From an uncultured Clostridia bacterium (lineage in GTDB: Bacteria > Bacillota > Clostridia > TANB77 > CAG-508): a stretch of DNA of 41,027 bases. The translations under genes were made by a program, and so were the position numbers. The DNA lies in NCBI GenBank assembly GCA_944387525.1, contig CALXFF010000015.1, positions 1 through 41,027 on the forward strand. The letters run 5' to 3'. Of this stretch, positions 1-9,509 are shown piece after piece. The first letter of the stretch is position 1; the number at the start of each line of letters is the position of its first letter. A model generated the notes under the pieces. The model searched no databases and was not told the DNA's origin. It saw only the letters and a program-made list of their open reading frames with translations.

Positions 1-664
1 TGTATCTATTCCTTCTATAAATCTGTCAAAATAGTATGTGTTTGTTCCTGTTGCTGTTACAAAGACTTCCATATCTATTGTTCCATCTGTACTCTTAAAT
101 CTCATTTTTGGAGCTACTTCTGGTACTGTTAAAACTCCATTTACCCATTCTACTACTACTATTTCTCCACTCACATATGAGGCATTTCCTGCTCCTATTC
201 CTAAATTAAATTGTTTTAATTCTGTATTTAAATTTCCTACATATGTATCTTCTTCAAAGGTTATTTTTTGTCCTGATAATCTTATTCGTTTGTCATGATA
301 TTTTCCTACTACTGTTTTATCAAATCTTGTATTTGTAAAATATACATTTACTTTGTTATATTCTGATACATTTCTGCTGTCTCCTGATTCTACTTCAAAA
401 TAGTATTGTTTACTTGTATCTATTCCTTCTATAAATCTGTCAAAATAGTATGTGTTTGTTCCTGTTGCTGTTACAAAGACTTCCATATCTACTGTTCCAT
501 CTGTACTTTTAAATCTCATTTTTGGAGCTACTTCTGGTACTGTTGATTTTCCATCTACCCATTCTACTACTACTATTTCTCCACTTACATATGAGGCATT
601 TCCAGCTCCTATTCCTAAATTAAATTGTTTTAATTCTGTATTTAAATTTCCAACATAAGTATAA
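1..664 (-). repeat. Near-identical in-frame tandem repeat, period 414 bp
   Basis: The sequence from 1 to about 250 recurs at 415 to about 664 with only scattered substitutions. The offset is exactly 414 bp (138 codons). The copies encode the two most distal visible repeat domains of the amidase, including identical FVTATGTNTYYFDRF segments. Such low divergence points to recent duplication or gene conversion within the gene. More copies may lie beyond the window edge. Confidence 0.9.
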
Positions 665-2169
665 TCTTCAAAGAATAATTTATTATCTTTATTTTTTAAT
701 ACCTTATCATTTTGACATCTTCCAATACTTTCTGGTAAAGTACTTAAATTTACTTGTTCTATTTTATTTTCAGATAAATTATTTTCATTTTCTGATGATA
801 TTTCTAAAATATATTCTTTTGTCATATCTAAATTTTTAATTGATTTATCAAAATAATATGTATTTCCACTTTCTTGTTCTACAAAACACTCTTTAGCAAC
901 TGCTCCATCTATTGATTTCAATTTTATTACCGGTGTTTCTCTAGGTATATTTGATTCGCCATCTACCCATTCAACTACTATAATTTTTCCTTGTAAATAA
1001 TAACTATCATCTGATACTTTTAATGTATTTAAAGATAATATTTCTGAATTTACATCTCCCACATATTGCATTGTTTCTATATTTATTGCATTATTTTTTA
1101 TTGAATAATAATACTTGTTATCTTCTCCTATTCCTCTTGAAGCTCCTAATTTAGGACTTACTGTATGATGTACTGGTACATTTACTCTATCTGCTGTTGA
1201 TACTTCAATATTATACTGTTTACTACTATCTAGATTACTAAGCCATGTATCAAAATAATATGTATTTCCACTTTTTTGCTCTACATAACAATCTATTGTT
1301 GACTTTCCATCTGTTGATATTAATTTTATACTTGGAGTACCACTTGGTACACTTTGCATTCCATTAATCCAATCCACTATTATTGCTTCACCTGCTAAAT
1401 GTGTTTTAGTTGAACTAACTTCTAATTTAGTAATCTCACTATTTGTACTATTATCTTCTCTATTAATTCTAAAAAGCTCTTTATTTGCTATAATCGCCTT
1501 TGCATCTGCTTCTGCCATTTGATTTATTTTAGCATCATTTAAATAATTTGCTCTATCATATGGATTACTTATATAGCAATGTTCGATTATCATACCCGGT
1601 ATTCCATAATACATTGGCTCTCTAATTATTCCATACCAATCTGCTAAAAATCCATCTGAATAATATCTATTTTCCTCTGTATACTTTATTATTGGTCTAT
1701 AAATATGAGAAGGAACACCAACACTTGCTAAATTGGATAACACAGCTTGTCCTAAAGTGTTTGACGCCTGATAAAATCTTGTTGAATTAGTATTTGCTGT
1801 AATATATACTTCTGAACCACTTACAATAGGATTTGTACTAGAATTTATATGAAAACTAACTAATAAATCTGCTCCATTATCTTTAGCTACTTGCGCTCTT
1901 TCAGCCAAATCTGGACATTCATTTTCGCTTCTTGATAATATTCCTGTTATCCCTGGTTCTGCATCTAAAATCTCTTTTACTCTTGTTGCTATTTTCCAGT
2001 TAACATCTTTTTCTTGTATTCCACCTGCTACAGCACCTACATCATACCCTCCATGACCTGGGTCTAATATTACTATGATATCATCTGCTGCATATACGTT
2101 TGAACTAAATATTAATCCGATAAAAACTATGAATAAAATTAAAAAGTACTTAATTTTTGTGCTTTTCAT
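1..2169 (-). CDS. Secreted N-acetylmuramoyl-L-alanine amidase with C-terminal repeat domains (partial)
   Basis: This gene cleaves the amide bond between muramic acid and the stem peptide of peptidoglycan outside the cell. The frame is open from ATG at 2169 to the window edge, so 723 codons are visible and the C-terminus is missing. Residues 1-27 form a signal peptide ending VYA. The Amidase_3 domain (about 30-235) shows LDPGHGG and EKDVN (zinc ligands), VSFHINS (zinc His) and IIEHCYISN (catalytic Glu). Then come repeats of about 130 residues from about 236, 367, 503 and 641, each carrying VEWV(D/N)G, KSTDGT and NTYYFD motifs. An AGGGTGATT ribosome site precedes the start. The same repeat occurs in the M14 peptidase at 18946. 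The amidase assignment is firm. The repeat function is unknown; wall or glycan binding is an inference. Confidence 0.9.
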   Translation of the reverse strand, partial: MKSTKIKYFLILFIVFIGLIFSSNVYAADDIIVILDPGHGGYDVGAVAGGIQEKDVNWKIATRVKEILDAEPGITGILSRSENECPDLAERAQVAKDNGADLLVSFHINSSTNPIVSGSEVYITANTNSTRFYQASNTLGQAVLSNLASVGVPSHIYRPIIKYTEENRYYSDGFLADWYGIIREPMYYGIPGMIIEHCYISNPYDRANYLNDAKINQMAEADAKAIIANKELFRINREDNSTNSEITKLEVSSTKTHLAGEAIIVDWINGMQSVPSGTPSIKLISTDGKSTIDCYVEQKSGNTYYFDTWLSNLDSSKQYNIEVSTADRVNVPVHHTVSPKLGASRGIGEDNKYYYSIKNNAINIETMQYVGDVNSEILSLNTLKVSDDSYYLQGKIIVVEWVDGESNIPRETPVIKLKSIDGAVAKECFVEQESGNTYYFDKSIKNLDMTKEYILEISSENENNLSENKIEQVNLSTLPESIGRCQNDKVLKNKDNKLFFEDYTYVGNLNTELKQFNLGIGAGNASYVSGEIVVVEWVDGKSTVPEVAPKMRFKSTDGTVDMEVFVTATGTNTYYFDRFIEGIDTSKQYYFEVESGDSRNVSEYNKVNVYFTNTRFDKTVVGKYHDKRIRLSGQKITFEEDTYVGNLNTELKQFNLGIGAGNASYVSGEIVVVEWVNGVLTVPEVAPKMRFKSTDGTIDMEVFVTATGTNTYYFDRFIEGIDT

Positions 2170-2251
2170 TGAAATCACCCTTATTTTCTTTTTATATATT
2201 TTATCTTTAATTTTTCTATCACATTGCACTTATATTTTACTATATTAAATG

Positions 2252-2282
2252 GAAAATAGCAAGAAAATTTCTTGCTATTTTC
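2252..2282 (-). terminator. Hairpin downstream of the pilin-like gene
   Basis: A 15-bp perfect inverted repeat (2252-2266 and 2268-2282) lies between the pilin-like gene stop (2341) and the amidase start (2169). On the minus strand it is followed by AT-rich sequence but only a weak U-tract. It would separate the two transcripts. Confidence 0.55.
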
Positions 2283-2340
2283 ACATTATTTTATCACTAT
2301 TTCAGTACATATTTTTCTTCCACTTTATTGCACTACTTTA

Positions 2341-3558
2341 CTATGAATTATCTTCTAGACTAGGTAATGTGTATTTTTCATTGAATACAGATGTTTGGAT
2401 ACAAACTATTGGGCGAACTACAAACGAAAAACTACCAACATAGTCAAAATATAAAGAAGCATCGTCACCATCTACATAAAGCTCATGACTATCAAAAAAA
2501 GAAGGAGAAGCAAGCCAACAATAATATGATGCACCTTTATTATAAATCCCATAATTATAACTTGTTTTTAATTGATTAGATTTCGTATTTTGTGTATATC
2601 CACTTTGTCTTACCCCTAATGTTATTTGATTTGAAGAATTTGCACTTGATGTTGCATTAAATGATGCTACATACAGTTCTACTGTTGGACTCCCTATTGC
2701 AAATACTGCATCACTATTTTTATATTCATTCCACATACTAGTCTCTGACGTATCTGTTAACCATGCTGTTGCACGTATATTTGAACCTGTATTACTTTCA
2801 GTAAAAACTGTTCCTGTTTCTAATAGCATTGGGCTTAACTTTTGTCCTACTACACTTACATCTGCTCCTGTTTGATATTTAAGTTCTCCTGTTTCATTTT
2901 TTATTGTATCATAATAATCACTTGGCAAATAACCTCCTATCACTTCGTCTGTAATTAAATAAGTATAATTACTATCCTGATAGAATAATCTCCATACATT
3001 TGAACTCATTGTTGATGCTTGAACTGTATATTCTGGAACTATATATCCATATTTATCTGTATTTATTGCTTCTCCTATTGTTAAATTATTTTCATCAAAA
3101 TTTGGTACATCTCCCCCAGCTGAACTATTTGTATATAGTTCTTCTATTGGTACTATATATCCATTTGGTGTCTCGACTCCTTCTTCTGTTACATTTTTAT
3201 AATATCTATTCTCTGCATCTGGATTTGATGTATCTAATATATTTTTTATATCTTCCCAATCACTAATTGCTCCATCTCTTCCGTTTTCTAATTCTCCTGC
3301 TACCCAATTTGTTATATCTAATTGTGCCTGCTCTTTTACTGATGCAATTTCATTTTTCTCTTTTGCATCAGTTGCTCTTGTTAATATCCCATTATCTCCT
3401 GTTAGTGTCGCTATACTTACTCCTGCTAAAATTAATAACACGATAATTGTAATTACAAGAGCAATTAATGTAATACCTTTTATTGATTTTCTTGTTCCTT
3501 TTGAAATAAAATTCTTTTGTTCCATATCTTTATTTTCTTCCTTTCCTATTTTTAGCAT
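2341..3558 (-). CDS. Type IV pilin-like protein with a large C-terminal domain
   Basis: A probable surface or pseudopilin-like protein. The N-terminus has a basic stretch, then KGITLIALVITIIVLLILAG, a prepilin-type hydrophobic helix with Gly before the processing site, although Glu at +5 is not seen. About 330 exported residues follow. The C-terminal part has YYCWLASPS and FVVRPIVCI, a pattern I associate with clostridial DUF6273-like / C-type-lectin-like domains; that assignment is from memory. The start at 3558 is chosen because AGGAGG lies 9-11 nt upstream. ATG at 3567 would sit too close to that site, and ATG at 3525 is also possible. The pilin machinery (PilB, PilC, PilD) is not in the window. 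The ligand or role is unknown. Confidence 0.75.
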   Translation of the reverse strand: MLKIGKEENKDMEQKNFISKGTRKSIKGITLIALVITIIVLLILAGVSIATLTGDNGILTRATDAKEKNEIASVKEQAQLDITNWVAGELENGRDGAISDWEDIKNILDTSNPDAENRYYKNVTEEGVETPNGYIVPIEELYTNSSAGGDVPNFDENNLTIGEAINTDKYGYIVPEYTVQASTMSSNVWRLFYQDSNYTYLITDEVIGGYLPSDYYDTIKNETGELKYQTGADVSVVGQKLSPMLLETGTVFTESNTGSNIRATAWLTDTSETSMWNEYKNSDAVFAIGSPTVELYVASFNATSSANSSNQITLGVRQSGYTQNTKSNQLKTSYNYGIYNKGASYYCWLASPSFFDSHELYVDGDDASLYFDYVGSFSFVVRPIVCIQTSVFNEKYTLPSLEDNS

Positions 3559-3593
3559 TATAAACATCTCCTCCTTCTTTTGTTTAACACTTA

Positions 3594-3623
3594 ATTATAA
3601 ATTGAACTAAATATATTTACCAA
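3594..3623 (-). promoter_or_regulatory. Weak candidate promoter of the pilin-like gene
   Basis: On the minus strand a perfect TATAAT (3594-3599) lies 18 nt after TTGGTA (3618-3623), about 35 nt before the chosen start. The rest of the 311-nt gap 3568-3878 is AT-rich, and I see no gene or strong terminator in it. Confidence 0.35.
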
Positions 3624-3878
3624 ATGTTAGATATAAAAATATACTCGTATTAATTATTTCCATTTTTGTAAATAGTATTCCTTTTCATCAAATTAATTAA
3701 ACATAGATATGAAGTTATATTTTTTATCTACAAAAATAGACCTAATTTTTATGTTTATATTGTATACAAACATAATAATTAAGTCAACATTTTTAATGTT
3801 ACATTTTTATTACTTTATTATTACATGTTTTTTTCAAAGCTAATAGAAAAAATAACACATTTAATTTTTATTGAACTA

Positions 3879-4808
3879 CTAACCAAATTTTCTCTTAGTT
3901 TTTACTATTCCTGGCAAATACAAAATTAGAAATAAAATTTTATTTTCAAAATTTCTAATTTTATTCAAATTTTTCTTAGATTTAGTTAAATAACTAAACA
4001 ATATATAATGTTTAATGGCATATAACCTTTTATTAAAATTCACACCTTTAAAATCCTTTTGTAAAATTTCTTCAAAATACTTATAATATCCAAATGGATT
4101 TTCTTTAAATTGTTTTACAATATTTTTTGTATAACCTTTATCTTGATATTCACATATCATAATTGGCTCATTAATGCAAATCATTTTATATTTTTCATCT
4201 ATCTTATGATACATTCTGGCCTCTGTTATAAATCTTTCTCCATGTTCAAGTTCATGTTTATATTTTTTCCTAATTTCACTTTTAAATAAAATAGCTTTTT
4301 CTCCTGTTTCTCCTTCTTTAAAATATAAATCAAACATTGTAGTTTTTTTATTTTTGAAATTGTTACCCATATTATTACCATTTTGGTCAAACTTCAAAAA
4401 ACATAAGCCATAAATATCTTTTTCATTTCTACTCTCATTTATTGCTTTATTCATTACTTCAAAAGCATTCTCAGTAAAATAGTCGTCTGAGTCACAATCT
4501 ATAATATAATCTCCTGTTGATTCTTCTACAAGCTTATTAATTGCAACCATTTTACCTTGATTTTCTTGATAAAAGTATCTTATTTCTAAGACCTTTTCTT
4601 CTTTTTGGTTTAAATTTTCTTTTACTATTTGATCTTGAAAATTTTGCACAATTTCTTTTGTATCATCTGTTGAACCATCATCCATAATTAGCCACTCTAT
4701 ATCTAATCCAAATTTTATATTTTTTAATATAGAATTATACAAATTTTTCAAAAGTTCAGCTCTGTTATATGTTGGGGTCAAAATAGATATCTTTACATCT
4801 TTACTCAT
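3879..4808 (-). CDS. Family 2 glycosyltransferase
   Basis: A cytoplasmic GT-A fold transferase adding a sugar during surface polysaccharide assembly. The start is SILTPTYNRAELL (about 8-20), followed by IMDDGSTDD (about 41-49) for the nucleotide-sugar site and DCDSDDYF (about 104) as the metal-binding DxD. The length of 309 residues is normal for stand-alone GT2 proteins. The C-terminal third is Lys-rich and hydrophobic near the end, which may touch the membrane. It is the last glycosyltransferase of the minus-strand locus, 16 nt after the frameshifted GT4. The ribosome site is weak. Donor and acceptor cannot be inferred. Confidence 0.88.
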   Translation of the reverse strand: MSKDVKISILTPTYNRAELLKNLYNSILKNIKFGLDIEWLIMDDGSTDDTKEIVQNFQDQIVKENLNQKEEKVLEIRYFYQENQGKMVAINKLVEESTGDYIIDCDSDDYFTENAFEVMNKAINESRNEKDIYGLCFLKFDQNGNNMGNNFKNKKTTMFDLYFKEGETGEKAILFKSEIRKKYKHELEHGERFITEARMYHKIDEKYKMICINEPIMICEYQDKGYTKNIVKQFKENPFGYYKYFEEILQKDFKGVNFNKRLYAIKHYILFSYLTKSKKNLNKIRNFENKILFLILYLPGIVKTKRKFG

Positions 4809-4824
4809 TTTTACTCACATCACT

Positions 4825-5920
4825 TTATAATATATTCTTTAACTCTTCTAAAATACTTTCATTATCATATATTTCTACATCTTTTTCTTCTGGTTTATTT
4901 TCTATTGCCATTCTTAATCCTTCATATATTCCTTCTTCTGTATTTTCTAATATCATAGAATTTTTATAATCTACTAAAGCCTCTCTTGCAGCTGTATTAG
5001 TTATTATAATCGGTTTATTTAAAATTTTAGCTTCTTCTATTACCATACCATAACCTTCAAAATTTGATAACAAGCAAAAATATGTTGCATTTTTAATATA
5101 TGGATATGGATTTTCTTTTTTGCCTAGTAGTAAGAATGTTTCATTAACATTATTTATCTTAATTAAATTTTCTAATTTTTCTTTTTCTGGTCCATCACCA
5201 ATAACATATATTTTATGATAATATCCACCATCTATTAATCTCTTATGTACTTTAATTAGTCTATCTATTGCTTTTTGCTCAACCAATCTTGTAACTGTTA
5301 CAAAATTTGTTACATTTTCATCAAATTTTATATCTTGTCCAGATTCTGCTTTTCTTAAAACTTTTTCTTTGTCAATATAATTATAAATTACTTGCTTATC
5401 TACATTTACATTTGGATATATCTCGTTAAATTTCTTCAAATTGTCTTTACTTACAAAAATTAATTCATCATATTTAGAATATATTTTTTTATCTAAAGTT
5501 CTCTTAATTTTAGACTTAAATCCTGCACCAAAAACTTTAGATATATCATTATGTATCCAAGCAATTTTTTTAGTGTTTTTATTTTTATAGCTAAAAATTC
5601 TAGTAATTGGTCCTTCTAGGAAAGCTACTTCTATATCATATTTTCCCTTTAATTGTCTTTTAGCTATACTATTTTTAAATAACAAAACCTTTAATGGCAT
5701 ACTGATTTTTCTTTGAAATTTATTTAATTGGTTATATGATTTATTGTATAATGTTTGTAAATTTACTTTTGATGATAACTCTTTTTCTAGTTCACCCTTC
5801 GCATATATTGTGAATATAGTTATATCATAACTATCACTTAATTTATTTACCATATCAACTAATACTCTTTCTGCCCCACCGAATAGTTAAACTCGTTATT
5901 CCAAATACAACCTTTTTCAT
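4825..5920 (-). pseudogene. Family 4 glycosyltransferase, broken by a single-base insertion
   Basis: A GT-B retaining glycosyltransferase. From ATG at 5920 (AAGGAG 6 nt upstream, directly abutting the preceding stop) translation reads MKKVVFGITSLTI and then shifts frame and stops. Deleting one base (G at 5881 on the plus strand) restores ...SLTIGGAERVLVDMVNKLS, the standard N-terminal acceptor loop of GT4 enzymes, and gives 364 residues. The remainder is intact from 5853: VTRLVEQKAIDRLI, VIGDGPEKEKLE, FEGYGMVIEEAK (the EX7E region). Either a sequencing error or a genuine null allele. An internal start at 5853 would lack the GGAE loop and is unlikely to be active. Confidence 0.85.
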
Positions 5921-7339
5921 TTATAACTCCTTTTTCAAGTTAATTATTTTGTTCACTAACAATGTATTTATTACTACTATTATAATCATTGAAGATGAAT
6001 TAAAGAATGTATATCCTGCAAAAAATGATATTGCAAATACAAATCCTGCTCCCAAGATTAACATCATATATTCTTGGTCTATTTTCTTTATATTTTTTAT
6101 TCCTATATATAAACCATAAACAAATATTAATAAAAATGGCACAAAGTATAAGGTAAAACCAATTAATCCAAAGTTAAATAAAAATGCTGGTATTTCCATT
6201 TCCATTACTAATTCTCTAAAATTATTTAAATATCCATTTCCAAAGATAATCGCTACTGGATTTTTTTGATTTTTAACTAACATTGCATTATATATTAATT
6301 GCTGAATTCTTTGGTCATTATTTGTTATTTGCATACTATTGCATATATCATATAACTCTAATATACTTTTCTTCTCTGCATCACTCATATAACTATCTTC
6401 TAATGTTCCATCAATTATTTTATTTCTTATTTCTAATATACTTCCTGTTACATGTGCTTCTCCATTTGTATTTTCATCTATTATATTTCCTTCAATACTT
6501 TCTAGATGTTTTCTTCTTTGAAGAGTTGTAGAGCCAACTGCTATAACTACCAATATTACTGCACAGACTCCAAAAATGCATAATGCAATTACCTTTTTAT
6601 TTATCTTAGCTTTTGCAATTAACTTATATACAATTTCTACAATCATATATAGAATTAAAACTAAAATAAATCCATATAATCCAACTCTTGTTCCCAAAAA
6701 TATTGTTAAAAATATCCCCAATAAAATTATAAGTGGTATTATAACTTTTCTATATTTTTTTATACTTAATAATGCCATATATATAAATAACGATAATATT
6801 AATATTGTTCCTATACTATTGCCTGATTCAAACCAACCTTTTTTCCCCATTTCTTCTATATATGTACTTGATGATGTATTTGTTAAGATAGATATAAAAA
6901 TTGAAATTATATAAATATACATAGAAATTATAACACTATTTTTCAATTTATTTGTATCCCTATCTCTAAAAACATATATAAATACAAATAAATTCAAAAT
7001 CATAAAAGAATAATTCACTATATACTGTGCTTCATGTACTACATTACTATAACTACTTCCTGTTTGTAATTTTTCAAACAGATATAAATGTATCAAACCA
7101 TATACTAAATATATAATTCCTACACCAAATGCATAAATTTTAAATTTTTTATCCTTTTTAAAAAACAAATATATCATCACAGCTATTGGAATTATTGGTC
7201 TTAAAAAAGTTGATGGTGAAATACTTGTATCAAATACATTTCTAAATACAAAACTTACTATATCTAAAATTGGACAAATTATTATTAATAAACACAAAAA
7301 ATCTTCTACTTTTATTTTTCGTTTTCTACTTACATTCAT
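5921..7339 (-). CDS. O-antigen polymerase/ligase-like membrane protein (Wzy/WaaL type)
   Basis: A polytopic membrane protein of 472 residues with about 10-12 hydrophobic segments and one large extracytoplasmic loop (about 275-375), as in O-antigen ligase/polymerase families. It probably polymerises or transfers lipid-linked repeat units of the surface glycan. The start has AAGGATG 6 nt upstream. It directly abuts the following GT4 start, implying coupled translation. No flippase is visible in the window, so the export route is unknown. The family call rests on topology and position, not on a catalytic motif. Confidence 0.75.
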   Translation of the reverse strand: MNVSRKRKIKVEDFLCLLIIICPILDIVSFVFRNVFDTSISPSTFLRPIIPIAVMIYLFFKKDKKFKIYAFGVGIIYLVYGLIHLYLFEKLQTGSSYSNVVHEAQYIVNYSFMILNLFVFIYVFRDRDTNKLKNSVIISMYIYIISIFISILTNTSSSTYIEEMGKKGWFESGNSIGTILILSLFIYMALLSIKKYRKVIIPLIILLGIFLTIFLGTRVGLYGFILVLILYMIVEIVYKLIAKAKINKKVIALCIFGVCAVILVVIAVGSTTLQRRKHLESIEGNIIDENTNGEAHVTGSILEIRNKIIDGTLEDSYMSDAEKKSILELYDICNSMQITNNDQRIQQLIYNAMLVKNQKNPVAIIFGNGYLNNFRELVMEMEIPAFLFNFGLIGFTLYFVPFLLIFVYGLYIGIKNIKKIDQEYMMLILGAGFVFAISFFAGYTFFNSSSMIIIVVINTLLVNKIINLKKEL

Positions 7340-7387
7340 CTTTTCATCCTTTTTTCTATCTATTTATTTAGTACTTACTTAATATTA

Positions 7388-7510
7388 GCTAATGATATAT
7401 TTAGATATTTTGAAGTATATTGTGGGGACCTTTCTAGAAAATGTTTGAACGCAGTGAATTACATTTTCTTGAATGGGGATTACGGAAAAATATATAAATA
7501 TATCATTAGC
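7388..7510. mobile_element. 123-bp palindromic MITE-like element
   Basis: Outer arms 7388-7411 and 7487-7510 are inverted repeats matching at 23 of 24 positions, the first 16 perfectly. Inside is a second perfect hairpin, AGAAAATGT / ACATTTTCT, around 7435-7470. No coding capacity. It lies between the O-antigen polymerase-like gene and the upstream GT2, just after the GT2 stop (7520). Structure and size fit a non-autonomous element, possibly IS200/IS605-derived, or a strong intra-operon mRNA hairpin. Confidence 0.6.
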
Positions 7511-7519
7511 ATATCTACA

Positions 7520-8476
7520 TTATATTAATCCTAAAATCGTACAATATATTTTGTATGTTGTTTTATTTATAGTTTTCAAATACAAATCCTTTAAAGACTT
7601 ATTCTTTTTCAACACAGGATTTTGCTTCCAATTTGGAAATTTCGTATTTACATTTTCCCAAGTCTTATCCAATAATCTTTGTTGTAAGTTTTCATCTGGT
7701 ATTTTTACTATTCTAAGTAAAGAACTACAAAAAGCATATCTAACATAAACATATTCCAATTCATTTTTAAATTTATCGTAAATACCATTTTCCTTATAAA
7801 ACTCTAACACATGTTCTAAAACGTCAAAAATTTCTTGATTTCTTTCATTTTGTGTATTAGATATAGAGCCATCTCTTTGTACATAATGCACACATGGCTC
7901 TTTTAAAAATGACACTTTATTTAAGAATGGAATTAATTTATATGTAAATTCCACATCTTCATATCTAAGTCCCTTTGGAAATTGAATTTTAGTTTTATCA
8001 AGTATATCTTTTTTTATTAATTTGTTCCAAGCTACAACTCTAACTTTTTCAAGCATTTCATTTTGTCCTGAATATACTTCACCTGTATCTATCTTTTTCT
8101 TATCTGGATATTCCCAATAAAAGTCACATTCCACCATGTCACTATTTTCTTTTTTAGCTAGTTGATACATTTTTTCATACATATCTTTTTCTACATAATC
8201 ATCAGAATCTAGAAAAGCAATGTATTCACCTTTTGCATATGGCATAGCATAATTCCTGCTATCAGAAAGCCCACCATTTTCTTTTTCAAGATACACTATT
8301 TTTTCAGGATATTTTTCTAAAAATCTTTTTGCAATTAGTATTGAATTGTCTTTTGAGCCATCATTTACTAATATTATTTCTATATCTTGTAATGTTTGAT
8401 TTACTAATGTTTCTAAACATTTTTCTATATATCCTTCGACATTGTAAAATGGTACTATAACACTTACTTTTGGCAT
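7520..8476 (-). CDS. Family 2 glycosyltransferase
   Basis: A GT-A glycosyltransferase of 318 residues for surface glycan synthesis. VSVIVPFYNVEGYIEKCL opens the fold, ILVNDGSKDNS (about 35) binds the nucleotide, ENGGLSDSRNYA follows, and AFLDSDDYVEKDM carries the DxD. The C-terminal 100 residues are helical and basic. Close in motif layout to the next upstream gene (8513-9466), suggesting duplication and divergence. GGAGATGAG precedes the ATG at about 10 nt. Sugar specificity is unknown. Confidence 0.9.
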   Translation of the reverse strand: MPKVSVIVPFYNVEGYIEKCLETLVNQTLQDIEIILVNDGSKDNSILIAKRFLEKYPEKIVYLEKENGGLSDSRNYAMPYAKGEYIAFLDSDDYVEKDMYEKMYQLAKKENSDMVECDFYWEYPDKKKIDTGEVYSGQNEMLEKVRVVAWNKLIKKDILDKTKIQFPKGLRYEDVEFTYKLIPFLNKVSFLKEPCVHYVQRDGSISNTQNERNQEIFDVLEHVLEFYKENGIYDKFKNELEYVYVRYAFCSSLLRIVKIPDENLQQRLLDKTWENVNTKFPNWKQNPVLKKNKSLKDLYLKTINKTTYKIYCTILGLI

Positions 8477-8512
8477 ATTAAAAACTCATCTCCATTTTTT
8501 ATTCTTCAGTAA

Positions 8513-9466
8513 TTATCGCAATTTTAAATATAATTTAACATTAAATCTTAATATAATTCTTTTGATTAATTGTTTTAAATTATATGGTTTTATATTTTTA
8601 TACATTTTTCTTATTTTTATCTGCTTTATATAGTTTTGCAAATCTTTTTCTTTCAAATCATTAGCCTTTAATATTACTGTATTTGTATAATATCTTTTTA
8701 CTAGATCTTTTGATTTTTGACTAATATTATATTGTTCAATTTTTTCAATCATATTGTCATAATGCTTCAATAAATCCTTGGATTTTTGTATTTCTTTGTC
8801 GTAATTTACATCTCTTGTAATACTACTATTTGATTGTAAGTAATAATACCCAAATTCATTAGTAGATACAAAACTTTTTGCTTTTAATATAATTAAAGAA
8901 GTTAATCCAAAATCTTCATGATATGTACCTTTTGCATATTCAAAATTGTTTTGCTTATAAAATTCTGTTCTGTATAAATAAATACATGCTGGATCTAAAA
9001 ATTTATCCTTTGTACATAATTTTTCATATCCCTCTTCTCCAGTACATTTTTCAAGTACTGGTCCATCTAATTTTTCTAATATATTTTCATTTCCATCTAC
9101 TTTTTGCATTTTAAATTTAATTAAATCAATATTTTCATCCATATATTTTTCTAAATTACTATATAAATCTTCACTTATATAATCATCTGAATCAATAAAA
9201 GAAATATATTTGCCTGTAACATATGGAATTGCAAAATTTCTGCTATCTGACAATCCACCATTTTCTTTTTTTAAATATTTAATCTTTATTTTATTTTCGT
9301 TATTTTTTACCCATTTTTTAATAATGGCTTCAGAATTATCTTCTGAGCCATCATTTACTATAATTAATTCTAAATCATTTAATTTTTGATTATATATAGA
9401 ATCTAAACATTTTTCTACATATTTTTCAGTATTATATACTGGAACTATTACACTTATTTTTGGCAT
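8513..9466 (-). CDS. Family 2 glycosyltransferase
   Basis: A GT-A glycosyltransferase. ISVIVPVYNTEKYVEKCL, LIIVNDGSEDNS, ENGGLSDSRNFA and SFIDSDDYIS are all present. The start at 9466 (MPKIS) is preferred over an upstream in-frame ATG at 9490, because AGAGG lies 5 nt before 9466 and 9490 has no ribosome site. The product is 317 residues. Probable paralogue of the neighbouring GT2. The C-terminus is Lys/Arg-rich with repeated LIKRIILRF-like residues, consistent with peripheral membrane association. Confidence 0.9.
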   Translation of the reverse strand: MPKISVIVPVYNTEKYVEKCLDSIYNQKLNDLELIIVNDGSEDNSEAIIKKWVKNNENKIKIKYLKKENGGLSDSRNFAIPYVTGKYISFIDSDDYISEDLYSNLEKYMDENIDLIKFKMQKVDGNENILEKLDGPVLEKCTGEEGYEKLCTKDKFLDPACIYLYRTEFYKQNNFEYAKGTYHEDFGLTSLIILKAKSFVSTNEFGYYYLQSNSSITRDVNYDKEIQKSKDLLKHYDNMIEKIEQYNISQKSKDLVKRYYTNTVILKANDLKEKDLQNYIKQIKIRKMYKNIKPYNLKQLIKRIILRFNVKLYLKLR

Positions 9467-9509
9467 TTTTACCTCTTTTAATTTTCTCATTATTTATATT
9501 TTTTCAATT

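Noticed and set aside
38-3266. Several plus-strand open frames opposite the amidase and pilin-like genes
   Set aside because: They are shadows of the minus-strand genes, have no ribosome sites, and repeat because the underlying gene repeats.
5875-5887. Programmed ribosomal frameshift in the GT4 gene
   Set aside because: No slippery heptamer or downstream stem is visible, and the family does not use frameshifting; mutation or sequence error is simpler.
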